Of a stretch of DNA of 31,210 bases, positions 1 to 8,217 are shown one piece after another (the first letter of the stretch is position 1; every line of letters begins with the position of its first letter). Made by a program: the position numbers and the translations under genes. Under the pieces are notes generated by a model. That model had not been told where the DNA came from and made no database searches. It saw only the letters and a program-made list of their open reading frames with translations. Source of the stretch: CAYUCJ01 sp049282265 (GTDB lineage Bacteria; Desulfobacterota; DSM-4660; Desulfatiglandales; Desulfatiglandaceae); assembly GCA_049282265.1 (NCBI GenBank), contig JBAPTR010000341.1, positions 1-31,210 on the forward strand, in the 5' to 3' direction.

Positions 1-1584
1 CATGTGGAGATTCGCGCCCCGGCGTATCCCTGGCAAAATGTGCGCAAGGTGGGTGAAGATATCGTGAATACCGAGTTGCTGTTTCCACAAGATCACGAGA
101 TTCGAGCCTATGACCTGGGGGCACTCATCAGTGCCGGGGTCTATGCATTGAAGGTGTGGCGCCGTCCAAAAGTCGCCGTCATCCCGACGGGTTCGGAGAT
201 CGTCTCCCATCGCGATCCTGAAGCCATGGCATCTCCCGGAAAGGGACAGATCATAGATTCCAATTCTTTGATACTCGCAGGCTTGGTACGGAAAAGCGGT
301 GGCGATCCGGTGCGGTATCCCATTGTTCCCGATGATAAAGAGGCTATCAAAAGGACATTGAAAGAGGCCGTGGCCTCGGATTGCGATGTGGTGATGATCA
401 ATGCCGGTTCCTCGGCGGGAAGCCGGGACTTCACGGTTCACGTTATAGGGGAAATGGGGGAAGTGCTCGTTCATGGAATAGCCATGATGCCCGGTAAGCC
501 CACCATCCTTGCCAGCGTGAACGGCAAGCCCGTCATCGGTAATCCGGGTTATCCCGTGTCATCCACGCTTTCCTTCACGCAATTTGTGGAACCCCTGCTT
601 CAGAATCTGCAGGGGGTTTGTGCCCCGCCCCCTGAAACGATTGATGTAAGACCGGCGAGAGATATCCCGTCCAAGCTGGGACTTGAAGAATTTCTACGTG
701 TTCATATCGGCAAGGTGGGGGAGGGTTATGTGGCCGTTCCCCTGCAGAGGGCCGCGGGCTCCATTACCACGCTCACCAGGGCAGAGGGGATTGTCCGGAT
801 CCCTGCCAATTCCGAGGGGGTCTCCCAGAGCGAAACAATCGAGGCCGAACTTCTGGTTTCCAGGGAAGACATACTGAACACGTTGGTCATTATCGGAAGT
901 CATGACATGACCATTGATATCCTGGCGGACGAGATCAGAAAAAAAGGCAGGAATTTTCGAGTCTCTTCGGGGAACGTGGGGAGTCTGGGTGGATTGATGG
1001 CCCTGAGAAAGGGGATTTGCCACATGTCGGGATCTCACCTGCTTGACATCCGGACGGGACAGTATAATATCTCTTATATCGAAAAATATCTCAAAGGGAG
1101 ACGGCTGAGCGTATTCAACCTGGCTCTGAGAAGTCAGGGCCTCATGGTGGCCAGGGGAAACCCGAAGGGGATTAACACCATCGAAGACCTCACCCGGAAA
1201 GATGTCTTGTTTGTGAACAGGCAGGCAGGATCCGGTACCAGGGTGCTGCTGGATTACAAACTGGCACAACTTGGGATCGACAACGCGACCATCCCGGGAT
1301 ATGATCAGGAAGAGTTTACCCATATGGCCGTGGCCGTGGACGTCTTGAGCGGCATTGCGGATTGCGGGATGGGAATCTTTGCCGCGGCAAGGGCCCTGGA
1401 GCTTGACTTTGTTCCCTTGGAATGGGAACAATATGACCTTGTCATCCCCAACGAGATGCTTGATGAGGCCGGTGTGGTGGCCGCTTTGGAGACGATTCGA
1501 ACCGGAGAATTTCGTGAACGGGTTCTGGCACTCGGTGGTTACGATCCCTCAAAGAGTGGAGAGCTTTGGAAAGAGGTTGGCTAA
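1..1584 (+). CDS. moeA: Molybdopterin molybdenumtransferase MoeA fused to a PBP-like domain (5' truncated by window)
   Basis: MoeA inserts molybdate into adenylated molybdopterin to form Mo cofactor in the cytosol. The reading frame is open from base 1 and begins inside a MoeA domain (PAYPWQNVRKVGEDIV), so the start and roughly the first 130 residues lie upstream; the GTG at base 4 is not taken as the real start. The MoeA core shows IPTGSE near 181-198, AGSSAGSRDFT near 409-435 and GNPGYPVS near 538-561. From about 880 to the TAA a second domain follows (LVIIGSHDMTIDILADEI, then a QAGSGTR motif near 1225), matching the PBP_like domain found fused to MoeA or to LysR-type regulators in anaerobes. 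It may sense or bind an oxyanion; that is inference. A ModE-type gene follows 42 bp downstream and mobB after that, a coherent Mo-cofactor set. Confidence 0.88.
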   Translation, partial: HVEIRAPAYPWQNVRKVGEDIVNTELLFPQDHEIRAYDLGALISAGVYALKVWRRPKVAVIPTGSEIVSHRDPEAMASPGKGQIIDSNSLILAGLVRKSGGDPVRYPIVPDDKEAIKRTLKEAVASDCDVVMINAGSSAGSRDFTVHVIGEMGEVLVHGIAMMPGKPTILASVNGKPVIGNPGYPVSSTLSFTQFVEPLLQNLQGVCAPPPETIDVRPARDIPSKLGLEEFLRVHIGKVGEGYVAVPLQRAAGSITTLTRAEGIVRIPANSEGVSQSETIEAELLVSREDILNTLVIIGSHDMTIDILADEIRKKGRNFRVSSGNVGSLGGLMALRKGICHMSGSHLLDIRTGQYNISYIEKYLKGRRLSVFNLALRSQGLMVARGNPKGINTIEDLTRKDVLFVNRQAGSGTRVLLDYKLAQLGIDNATIPGYDQEEFTHMAVAVDVLSGIADCGMGIFAAARALELDFVPLEWEQYDLVIPNEMLDEAGVVAALETIRTGEFRERVLALGGYDPSKSGELWKEVG

Positions 1585-1626
1585 CCGGAAAAATTAGGGC
1601 CTTCCGGCGAGACAGGAGAAGAAACC

Positions 1627-1974
1627 GTGTCCCTCAGAATAAAATCAAGACAATGGATTGTGGATGAAAACGATCACATCATTATTGGGGAGGGAAGAAA
1701 GGAAATCTTTGAACGTATCGAGCAGACAGGCTCGATCAATCAGGCCGCAAAGGTCATGAGGATGTCCTACAAGGGGGTCTGGAGTAAAATAAAGGCCACC
1801 GAAGAATCTCTGAATATCAAGCTGGTCCATGCGGACAGGAAGAAAGGGTCTCGTTTGACCAGGGAAGGCAAAGAACTCCTTGAGAAATACCGTCAACTGA
1901 AAGAGGCCTGTTTGAAGGAAGACAACGAGATTTTCAACGAGATTTTCGGAGATTTAGGAAGCAGGAAATCCTGA
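1627..1974 (+). CDS. ModE-type winged-helix DNA-binding protein without molybdate-binding domain
   Basis: 115 residues. The protein aligns by eye with the N-terminal LysR-type winged helix of ModE: GEGRKEIFERIEQTGSI, then the recognition region NQAAKVMRMSYKGVWSKI (residues about 38-55), then a wing and a helical tail. The C-terminal Mop/TOBE domain that binds molybdate in full-length ModE (about 260 residues) is absent, as in many stand-alone ModE_N proteins. The GTG start at 1627 is supported by AGGAG at 1614-1618. Its position between a moeA-PBP fusion and mobB suggests control of molybdenum genes; the effector could be sensed by the neighbouring PBP domain, which is speculative. A terminator-like hairpin follows the stop. 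Confidence 0.82.
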   Translation: MSLRIKSRQWIVDENDHIIIGEGRKEIFERIEQTGSINQAAKVMRMSYKGVWSKIKATEESLNIKLVHADRKKGSRLTREGKELLEKYRQLKEACLKEDNEIFNEIFGDLGSRKS

Positions 1975-1992
1975 GTTTCCGCTTCCGTGAGT

Positions 1993-2018
1993 AAAAAGTC
2001 CTGGGGACTGGACTTTTT
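1993..2018 (+). terminator. Probable intrinsic terminator hairpin after the ModE-type gene
   Basis: A perfect 9-bp stem (aaaaagtcc / ggacttttt) encloses an 8-nt loop, with the T-run forming the distal arm. It lies 19 bp after the stop and 38 bp before mobB, so mobB may have separate or read-through expression. Confidence 0.5.
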
Positions 2019-2055
2019 AGAATTCTATCACTAAGGAAAGAAGAACCGGGAGACG

Positions 2056-2607
2056 ATGAATAGATTACCCTCAAGGGTTCGAATACCACTGGTGGCCATC
2101 GTGGGAAATTCAGGGACAGGAAAGACGACGGTGATTACGCGGTTGATTCCCGAGCTGAAAAGGCGAGGCTTCAGGGTGGGAACCATCAAACACGATGTGC
2201 ACGGCTTCGAGATAGATAAACCGGGGAAAGACAGCTGGCGGCACAAAGACGCCGGCGCCACCATGGTTCTGCTCTCTTCACCCCGTCAGATGGCCATGGT
2301 CAGAGACGTGGATCACGATTCGAAGCTCGACGAACTGGAGACCTATTTTTCCGGTGTGGATATTATCCTGGCCGAAGGATTTAAGCGTAGCGGAGTCCCA
2401 AAGCTGGAGGTTTTCAGAATGGAAGTACAGAGGGAGCCCGTCTGTCGGAACGACAAACAGCTCTTGGGCTTGATTACGGATTCTCACACGGATCTGGATG
2501 TCCCTCATTTTCCAACTGACGACATCAGGAAAATCATCGATTTTCTGATTGGGTATTTTGATTTGGCTTCCTCCAAAGAGAGAGGACGCATGAATGCTGC
2601 ATCATGA
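2056..2607 (+). CDS. mobB: Molybdopterin-guanine dinucleotide biosynthesis adaptor MobB
   Basis: 183-residue P-loop GTPase-like protein that assists MobA in forming the guanine dinucleotide form of Mo cofactor. Walker A is GNSGTGKTT at residues 17-25. The family signatures IKHDVHGFEID and GKDSWRHKDAGA (about 55-80) follow, and the ILAEGFKRSGVPKLEVFR segment lies near 109-126. Length is typical of MobB. The ATG at 2056 has GGGAG close upstream and AAGGAAAG slightly further away. It sits directly before the tol operon with a 36-bp gap, so the two may be partly cotranscribed. A MobB partner fits the presence of a molybdopterin oxidoreductase at 16.1-18.2 kb. No MobA is visible here. Confidence 0.9.
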   Translation: MNRLPSRVRIPLVAIVGNSGTGKTTVITRLIPELKRRGFRVGTIKHDVHGFEIDKPGKDSWRHKDAGATMVLLSSPRQMAMVRDVDHDSKLDELETYFSGVDIILAEGFKRSGVPKLEVFRMEVQREPVCRNDKQLLGLITDSHTDLDVPHFPTDDIRKIIDFLIGYFDLASSKERGRMNAAS

Positions 2608-2643
2608 ACAACCGGACTAAGTTGTCTTGAGAAAGGAAAGACT

Positions 2644-3423
2644 ATGCTGCACATACCCTTGGTTTTGCAGAACCCCGTGGGCGCGATCTTTGGCGGCTTC
2701 TGGGGGCATGACGTCATGCAGATGATTGTCGATGCGGGCCTGATGGTGAAATTCATCTTGCTGATCCTCTTGGGCTTTTCGGTGGCATGCTGGACGATTA
2801 TTTTCATCAAATACCGTTTGATTCGTCGTGCAAAACGGGAAACGGAAATCTTTCAGAACCTCTTTCTGCAGACGACGGATTTGAAGAAGATCTACGTCCT
2901 TTCAAAAGATCTCAAGTCCAGCCCGGTAGCCCGTCTGTTCAGATCGGGTTACGGTGAGTTCCAGAGAATGAGAAAAATTCAATCGGGATCGGATGGGGAT
3001 AAGGGCGGGGGGCCGGCAAAGTCACCTGGTGAAATCAGGTCACAGCAGGTCCTGATGGATAATCTTGAGCGATCCCTTCAAAAGGCCATGGTTGACCAGA
3101 TAGACAGAATGGAGCAAGCCGTGAGTTTCCTTGCCACGACTGGGAATACGGCCCCTTTTATCGGCCTTTTCGGAACGGTTTGGGGCATCATGCAATCCTT
3201 CAGGGGCATAGGCCTGAAGGGATCGGCCAGCCTGGCCGTGGTTGCTCCCGGGATTTCCGAGGCGCTGATTGCGACGGCAGCCGGCCTGGCTGCCGCGATT
3301 CCGGCCGTGGTGGCCTTCAACTACTTCTCGCAGAAGATTTCAAGATTCAGCGCCGAGATGGATATTTTCAGATCGGATTTCCTGAGTACGGTGGAGCGTC
3401 AGTTTTTTAGAAAAACAGGGTGA
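2644..3423 (+). CDS. tolQ: TolQ / MotA-TolQ-ExbB proton channel protein
   Basis: 259-residue inner-membrane subunit of the proton-driven Tol motor, which keeps the outer membrane attached and helps constriction at division. TM1 is about residues 33-55 (FILLILLGFSVACWTIIFI). After a cytoplasmic loop that is longer than usual and glycine/lysine-rich around residue 120, the conserved TM2 (NTAPFIGLFGTVWGI, from about 168) and TM3 (ISEALIATAAGLAAAIPAVV, from about 204) follow. The ATG at 2644 has AAAGGAAAG just upstream. It is the first gene of a tolQ-R-A-B series in the order usual for proteobacteria. ExbB is the alternative, but tolB and pal downstream decide for TolQ. Confidence 0.93.
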   Translation: MLHIPLVLQNPVGAIFGGFWGHDVMQMIVDAGLMVKFILLILLGFSVACWTIIFIKYRLIRRAKRETEIFQNLFLQTTDLKKIYVLSKDLKSSPVARLFRSGYGEFQRMRKIQSGSDGDKGGGPAKSPGEIRSQQVLMDNLERSLQKAMVDQIDRMEQAVSFLATTGNTAPFIGLFGTVWGIMQSFRGIGLKGSASLAVVAPGISEALIATAAGLAAAIPAVVAFNYFSQKISRFSAEMDIFRSDFLSTVERQFFRKTG

Positions 3424-3448
3424 TTTCAGAGCAGGGCAGGCATAGAAC

Positions 3449-3853
3449 ATGCAGACAGGTAACCATCGAAAAGGATTCATGTCGGATATCAACGTGACCC
3501 CTCTCGTTGACGTCATGCTGGTTCTCTTGATTATTTTCATGGTGACAGCGCCCATGATGATGCAAGGCGTCAGTGTGAATCTCCCAAAGACGACCACCAG
3601 GTACATGAAGACCAAAGATGAACCGTTGCTCCTGACCATCAACAAGAAGCAGGAGGTCTTCCTGGAGAATAAGAAGATCGGTATGAAGAATCTGGAGAAC
3701 AAGATCAGAAAGATTTTTGAAAACAGGCTTCACAAGGAGATCCTCCTGAGGGCGGACAAGGACGTCCCCTATGGTCTTGTTGTCCAGGTCATGGCCAGCG
3801 TAAAGCGGGCGGGCGTCAGCAAGCTGGGAATGGTCACCGAGCCCCTGGAGTGA
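3449..3853 (+). CDS. tolR: TolR / ExbD-type biopolymer transport protein
   Basis: 134-residue partner of TolQ with one N-terminal membrane helix and a periplasmic domain. The proton-pathway aspartate is D21 in VTPLVDVMLVLLIIFMV, and the C-terminal region ILLRADKDVPYGLVVQVM is the typical TolR/ExbD periplasmic fold. Length is normal for the family (about 140). It lies 25 bp after tolQ. Its TGA overlaps the start of the next gene, so translation of tolA is probably coupled. Confidence 0.93.
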   Translation: MQTGNHRKGFMSDINVTPLVDVMLVLLIIFMVTAPMMMQGVSVNLPKTTTRYMKTKDEPLLLTINKKQEVFLENKKIGMKNLENKIRKIFENRLHKEILLRADKDVPYGLVVQVMASVKRAGVSKLGMVTEPLE

Positions 3854-4692
3854 TGCCTGTGGATGCTCTGTGGAACGAGACACCCCTGTATCGATCAAAT
3901 GAGAACCATTGGGGAAAGATGTTTCTTGCCTCGGTGATTTTCCATGTGGCCCTTTTTTCATTGGTGTTTCTCATCCCGGAGGCGATGCCTACCAGGAGAT
4001 TGCAAGGAACGATATACGAGGTCAGTCTAGTGGAAGCGCCCGCGAGAAAGACATCCAAGGCCGGCGTATCCGTGGTTTCAAAGAAAGGAAAGCCCGTCAA
4101 GCGCGTTTCAAAGGTCAAGCCGGCAAAGCCGGTGAAACTGTTGGAACGGCAGACAACAAAGGAAAAGCCCGTGGTCATTGCGAAACGGGTCGTTAAAAAG
4201 AGGCCCGTCAAGTCTGCAAAACTCAGAAAATCTCCTTCCAAGCTCATCGATCAGGCTGTTTCAAGGATTGAAAAAAAGGTGGAGAACAGGGAGGCAGATC
4301 CCCTTAATCAGGCCATTGCCAGGATAGAGAGCCGGGTCAAGAGCGAGTCGGGGCAGGCAGGCCCCTCAGGAGGGCCGCAAACCGGCATTGCCATACAGAT
4401 TTACAAGGTGGAGGTAGAGACGGTGATCAAGGGCAACTGGGCCTACCCCGCCGCCTTTATGGACCCAGGAAAATGGAAGAATCTCGCGGCAGTTGTTATC
4501 ATCAGGGTAAGCAGGGACGGGAGCATTCTGGATTCCCGTTTTGAGAAGAGGTCGGGCAATGCGGGTTTTGACGAGTCCGTGCAAAAGGCCATAGAGCGCT
4601 CAAACCCCCTACCGCCGTTCCCCGAGGGATATATGAAGACCTATGATGAGATCGAAATCAACTTCAACCTTCGAGAACTCAAGGAAAACTAG
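3853..4692 (+). CDS. tolA: TolA/TonB-type energy-transducing periplasm-spanning protein
   Basis: 279 residues from the ATG at 3853, which overlaps the tolR stop as TGATG; an overlapping GTG at 3850 is also possible. One membrane helix lies near residues 24-44 (FLASVIFHVALFSLVFLIP). A long basic region with repeated KPVK/KKRPVK units (about 75-135) should span the periplasm. A predicted coiled or helical part with ..LNQAIARIESRVKSES follows. The C-terminal TonB/TolA domain covers about 185-275 and contains GNWAYPAAF, VVIIRVSRDGSI and the NPLPPFPEG loop. TolA links TolQR to Pal and TolB at the outer membrane. The domain is closer to TonB-family C-domains than to E. coli TolA, common outside gamma-proteobacteria; synteny supports the TolA role. 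Confidence 0.87.
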   Translation: MPVDALWNETPLYRSNENHWGKMFLASVIFHVALFSLVFLIPEAMPTRRLQGTIYEVSLVEAPARKTSKAGVSVVSKKGKPVKRVSKVKPAKPVKLLERQTTKEKPVVIAKRVVKKRPVKSAKLRKSPSKLIDQAVSRIEKKVENREADPLNQAIARIESRVKSESGQAGPSGGPQTGIAIQIYKVEVETVIKGNWAYPAAFMDPGKWKNLAAVVIIRVSRDGSILDSRFEKRSGNAGFDESVQKAIERSNPLPPFPEGYMKTYDEIEINFNLRELKEN

Positions 4693-4755
4693 ATCGCTAT
4701 TGATCCAGTTCTACAAAAGGTTCTGATTATTAAAATAAAAGAGGCTGAAAAGAAT

Positions 4756-6078
4756 ATGAAATGTTGTGTGGGAAACAAAATGCCTTTCCGTGTGGCCTGT
4801 GGCGCTGTGATGCTGTTCCTGACCTTTTTTTCCCTCTCGGGGGAGGCTCATAGCCGTCTGTATATTGATATCAATGCGCCTTCTATGCGAAAATTCAAGG
4901 TTGCCATCCCGGATTTCAGAAACTTGAGTAAGGGAAACGGGTGTCCTGAATTCTCCTCCAAGCTGCCGGCGGTCATGGCCAACGACCTGGACCTGAGCGG
5001 TTTTTTCAGCCCCATGGACAAATCAGCCTTTATTGAAGAGTCCCCCGCCTTGATGAGGGAAGATATCCGTTTCAAGAACTGGTCCGTCATTGGGGCTGAG
5101 CTTCTCGTGACGGGAGGCTACACATGCATAGGAAACAGTGTGGAGGTGGAGGTCAGGCTGTTTGATGTGATTTGGGGCAAGCAGATATTGGGAAAAAGGG
5201 CCCTGGGGAGCATAAAGGATTACCGTCTGGTCATGCACCGGCTCGGTAATGACATCATTCAACTTCTCACGGGACATGGCGGCATCTTCCTCACAAAACT
5301 CGCTTTTGTGGGAAATGCAACAGGACACAAGGAGATCTATACTTCCGATTTCGATGGCTTCCAACCCAGAAGAATCACCTCAGACAGAAGTATTGACTTG
5401 CTGCCGCGCTGGTCTCCCGACGGAAAAAGCCTCCTTTACAATTCCTATAAAGACGGCGGTCCCATGCTCTATGTGAGGAACCTGCAGGATGGGAGCGTGC
5501 GACGCGTTTCGGGGCGAAAGGGACTTAACATAGGCGCGGCCTGGATGCCCGATGGGAAAAGACTGGCCTTGACCCTGAGTCAGAAGGGAAATCCTGATAT
5601 CTATCTGATCAATCTGAAAGGGAAGCGTCTCAGGAGACTGACCCGTTACTGGGGTATCGACGTATCGCCCGCCTTTTCGCCGGACGGGAAAAAGATGGCT
5701 TTTGTCTCCAACCGGTCCGGATATCCCCAGATCTACATCCTGGATCTGGAAAAGGGGACCGAAGGTCGACTAACCTTTGAAGGCAAATACAACACCTCGC
5801 CGTCCTGGTCCTCTCTGGGCCGCATTGCATACACCTCAAAGGACAGAGGGCTCTACAATATAGTGACCATCGATCCTGAAGGCGGAGATGTACGACAACT
5901 CACAGAGAATCAGGGCAATAACGAAGATCCCTGCTGGTCGCCTGACGGACACTATCTCGTTTTCAGTTCCGACCGGGAAGGGCAATACCACCTCTACCTG
6001 ATGACTGCGAACGGCCAGAGCCAGCGCAGAATCACCTTCATGAAAGGAGACCAGACCGCCCCTTCCTGGTCGCCCTGA
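4756..6078 (+). CDS. tolB: TolB periplasmic beta-propeller protein
   Basis: 440-residue periplasmic component of the Tol-Pal system. An N-terminal signal peptide covers about residues 9-33 (hydrophobic VACGAVMLFLTFFSL, then SGEAHS). The TolB N-domain (about 35-165) has the typical VAIPDFRN and LSGFFSPMDKSAF segments. It is followed by five or more WD40-like PD40 propeller blades, each with a (W/F)SPDGK core: RWSPDGKSLLY, AWMPDGKRLAL, AFSPDGKKMAF, SWSSLGRIAY, CWSPDGHYLVF, and a last SWSP at the C-terminus. Length is usual (about 430). It lies 63 bp after tolA. The protein binds Pal and is regulated by TolA in known systems. Confidence 0.94.
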   Translation: MKCCVGNKMPFRVACGAVMLFLTFFSLSGEAHSRLYIDINAPSMRKFKVAIPDFRNLSKGNGCPEFSSKLPAVMANDLDLSGFFSPMDKSAFIEESPALMREDIRFKNWSVIGAELLVTGGYTCIGNSVEVEVRLFDVIWGKQILGKRALGSIKDYRLVMHRLGNDIIQLLTGHGGIFLTKLAFVGNATGHKEIYTSDFDGFQPRRITSDRSIDLLPRWSPDGKSLLYNSYKDGGPMLYVRNLQDGSVRRVSGRKGLNIGAAWMPDGKRLALTLSQKGNPDIYLINLKGKRLRRLTRYWGIDVSPAFSPDGKKMAFVSNRSGYPQIYILDLEKGTEGRLTFEGKYNTSPSWSSLGRIAYTSKDRGLYNIVTIDPEGGDVRQLTENQGNNEDPCWSPDGHYLVFSSDREGQYHLYLMTANGQSQRRITFMKGDQTAPSWSP

Positions 6079-6096
6079 CCCGCCCCTTGCCGGGTC
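6077..6096 (+). terminator. Short GC hairpin at the tolB stop, possible weak terminator or processing site
   Basis: A 6-bp perfect stem (gacccg / cgggtc) with an 8-nt loop overlaps the tolB stop codon. No T-run follows directly, so intrinsic termination is doubtful. Confidence 0.25.
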
Positions 6097-6169
6097 GCGC
6101 CGGATGGGGAATTTTCGGTCTTGAAATATGTTTTCTCGCATGTTAGAAGTAATAGCAGCACATTTTTTC

Positions 6170-6198
6170 TTGCAAAAGGGTTGCCCATGAGGGTAAAT
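6170..6198 (+). promoter_or_regulatory. Candidate sigma70 promoter for pal
   Basis: TTGCAA at 6170-6175 and GTAAAT at 6193-6198 are separated by 17 bp; TAAATA one base on gives 18 bp. The site lies in the 224-bp gap between tolB and pal, about 105 bp before the pal start, so pal may be transcribed apart from tolB. The only support is consensus matching. Confidence 0.35.
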
Positions 6199-6302
6199 AG
6201 ATTTCTGATATACATTATTTCGGTTGGAAACTTTGTATTTGAGCTATCAAGAAAGGCTAAATTCCAAATTCAAAATCTTAACCCGGGAGAAAGGAGCATA
6301 AG

Positions 6303-6926
6303 ATGAAAAAGATAATGACCGTCTTGTTTGCTTTGGCATTTGTGGGGGCGTCATTGATTTTTGTGTCAGGCTGCGCAAAAAAACAGATGCAGGTATCTGA
6401 AGGTGTTCAGCCGACAGTCCAGGAAACAAAACCAGCGGAGGAATCGGTTTCCGAATCCACAAAGGCAGCCGCTGAGGAAGCCAGGCAGAAAGCTGCAGCC
6501 GAGGCGGAAGCGGCCCGTCGTGCCGAAGCTGAGCGCCAGGCAAAGCTGAAGGCCGTGGAGGAGGCCCAGAGAGCGCTTGATCAAAAGAATGCCTTTGAGG
6601 ACGAAAGAATCCACTTTGCCTTTGACAAGGCCGATCTGACATCAGAGTCTCAGATGATCTTGAAGAAAAAGGCGGACTGGCTGAATCAACATCCCGAATA
6701 CTCAGTGCGAATCGAAGGCAATTGCGACGAGCGGGGCACAGCCGAATACAACCTCGCCCTGGGTCAAAGACGCGCCAGCGCCGCGGAGAAATTTCTCGCA
6801 ACACTGGGCATTGCGGAAAACCGGCTTTCTACCGTCAGCTACGGTGAAGAAAGACCCATTGATCCGGCTCATAACGAAGCTGCCTGGGCACTGAACAGGC
6901 GTGATGACTTCAAGCTTATCAAATAA
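6303..6926 (+). CDS. pal: Peptidoglycan-associated lipoprotein Pal
   Basis: 207-residue outer-membrane lipoprotein that anchors the outer membrane to peptidoglycan and is the Tol motor's target. A lipoprotein signal peptide ends in the lipobox FVSGC with the lipidated Cys at residue 24. An Ala/Glu/Lys-rich helical linker follows (about 45-95), then an OmpA-like peptidoglycan-binding domain (about 98-207) with IHFAFDKADLT, the binding motif NCDERGTAEYNLALGQRRA and a conserved C-terminal NRRDDFKLIK. The linker is longer than in E. coli Pal (173 residues). AAGGAG at 6291-6296 sets the start. A rho-independent terminator follows, 65 bp after the stop. Confidence 0.95.
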   Translation: MKKIMTVLFALAFVGASLIFVSGCAKKQMQVSEGVQPTVQETKPAEESVSESTKAAAEEARQKAAAEAEAARRAEAERQAKLKAVEEAQRALDQKNAFEDERIHFAFDKADLTSESQMILKKKADWLNQHPEYSVRIEGNCDERGTAEYNLALGQRRASAAEKFLATLGIAENRLSTVSYGEERPIDPAHNEAAWALNRRDDFKLIK

Positions 6927-6991
6927 TATCCTGCCCTTTACAGGACTTCCGTCCCATGGGCAAAAATCATTTGGTAGACCTTTAAGGAAAG

Positions 6992-7020
6992 AAGCCGGCC
7001 CGCCTAGGGTCGGCTTTGTT
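6992..7020 (+). terminator. Intrinsic terminator after pal
   Basis: A 10-bp stem (aagccggccc / gggtcggctt, one G-U pair) with a 5-nt loop is followed by tgttctc. It lies 65 bp after the pal stop and ends just before cpoB. cpoB is thus either expressed by read-through or from its own promoter. Confidence 0.65.
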
Positions 7021-7040
7021 CTCCGGGAGGATGCTCAAAA

Positions 7041-7958
7041 ATGAGAGAATTTGCGCCTGCCTACAGGACTCACATCCCCATTTTCTGGTGGCTTTTCGGT
7101 CTCCTGTTTTCTCTGTCATCCTGTGTGACTGTTGCCACGGATCAGGATATTATGCGCTTGAATGATCAGGTCGGACTCTTGAACAACAGGGTGACTGCAT
7201 TTCAGAACACCCTGGCCAATCGTGAGGCCTCCATGGCCAATCGTGAAGCCTCCCTGAGCAAGACCTTGTCAGGAGACCTTGAAACCAGATTGTCTGCTAT
7301 CCGAGGCAATCAGGCCCAGGTGGAGGCGGAGATCGACCGGATAAAAGAGGAGCTGGACAGGCTCTCCGGCAGCGTGGAGGAAAGCAGTCATTTGTCCAAA
7401 CGCGCCATCGAAAGAGACACTTCCCAGGAAGATGCAATGGCTGCATCCATCGCAGATCTGGAAAAGCGTGTCATGGAACTGGAAAAGGGCGCCAAAGAAA
7501 TGAAGGCATATCTCGGTCTCATGCAAACAGGGGAACGGAAACCGGTCAAGGTGGAACAGCCAAAGCCGGAGGAAAAAAAGATATCCCCCGAAGAGGCCCT
7601 GTATGAAAAGACGCTGGCGGCCTACAAATCGGGAGACATGGAAAAGGCCATTGCCGGTTTCAATGATTTCATAAAGGCCTACCCCAAGTCCGACCTGGCG
7701 GACAATGCACAGTTCTGGATCGGCGAATGCCGCATGAGCTTGAAGCAGTACGAGCAGGCCATACTGGCTTATCAGAATGTGATCAAGCGTTATCCCAAGG
7801 GGAACAAGGTGCCGAATGCCATGCTGCGTCAGGCCCTCGCATTTCAGTCCCTCAAGGACGATACCAGCGCGAAGCTTCTCTTCAAGAAATTGATTCGAAA
7901 TTACCCACAATCAAACGAGGCGGGGATCGCGAAGAAAAAGCTTGAAATGATGAAGTAG
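7041..7958 (+). CDS. cpoB: Cell division coordinator CpoB / tol-pal system protein YbgF
   Basis: 305 residues, last gene of the tol-pal cluster. The N-terminus is hydrophobic and ends in LFSLSSC (Cys28), a plausible lipobox. This differs from E. coli CpoB, which is a soluble periplasmic protein. Residues about 35-160 form a coiled coil, the trimerisation region of the family. Within it is a 21-nt tandem duplication (7213-7254) encoding two successive MANREAS-like units. From about 180 to the end there are three TPR-like repeats (YEKTLAAYKSGDMEKAIAGF, AQFWIGECRMSLKQYEQAI, AMLRQALAFQSLKDDTSAK). CpoB links PBP1B activity to the Tol complex during constriction in E. coli; the same role here is inferred from synteny. 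Confidence 0.88.
   Translation: MREFAPAYRTHIPIFWWLFGLLFSLSSCVTVATDQDIMRLNDQVGLLNNRVTAFQNTLANREASMANREASLSKTLSGDLETRLSAIRGNQAQVEAEIDRIKEELDRLSGSVEESSHLSKRAIERDTSQEDAMAASIADLEKRVMELEKGAKEMKAYLGLMQTGERKPVKVEQPKPEEKKISPEEALYEKTLAAYKSGDMEKAIAGFNDFIKAYPKSDLADNAQFWIGECRMSLKQYEQAILAYQNVIKRYPKGNKVPNAMLRQALAFQSLKDDTSAKLLFKKLIRNYPQSNEAGIAKKKLEMMK
7213..7254 (+). repeat. 21-nt tandem duplication inside cpoB
   Basis: Two adjacent 21-nt copies begin tggccaatcgtga and differ at two positions. They keep frame and lengthen the coiled coil by one heptad. Confidence 0.8.
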
Positions 7959-8217
7959 GATTGATGACTTCGCAAGAAAGTTGAGGAGGGCCTGACACTC
8001 TTTTTCAGACCCTTTCTAAACACCCCGGAGGCCCGGAGCGTTAGGAAAACCCTCAATGCCCGACAAAAACACTCGATATTTCTACATATCCAATCTTTTG
8101 AACATGACTCTCTGATTTTTGAGTTCGTTAGACGCTGATTTATGCCACTTCGCGGCATCCTATAAGAAACGAACTCAATCAATATCATGAGTTCGTCGGA
8201 AGTCACATCCTACGCAA
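7959..8217. repeat. Intergenic repeat copy A: left half of the long palindrome plus a separate hairpin
   Basis: The gap between cpoB and the convergent ClC gene holds a solitary left arm at 7982-8034 (cctgacactctttttcagac, then cctttctaaacac), matching the arms of the full copies at 13.1 and 23.7 kb; no right arm is present. At 8121-8176 there is a hairpin with a 9-bp stem (gagttcgtt / aacgaactc) enclosing the atgcc...ggcat motif that also precedes the full palindromes. The strand aacgaactca (8168-8177) can instead pair with tgagttcgt at 8188-8196, giving a competing hairpin. No ORF of its own is credible here. Confidence 0.75.

Noticed and set aside
694..1431. 245-residue minus-strand ORF
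   Set aside because: Lies wholly inside the moeA fusion on the opposite strand and shows no recognisable domain.
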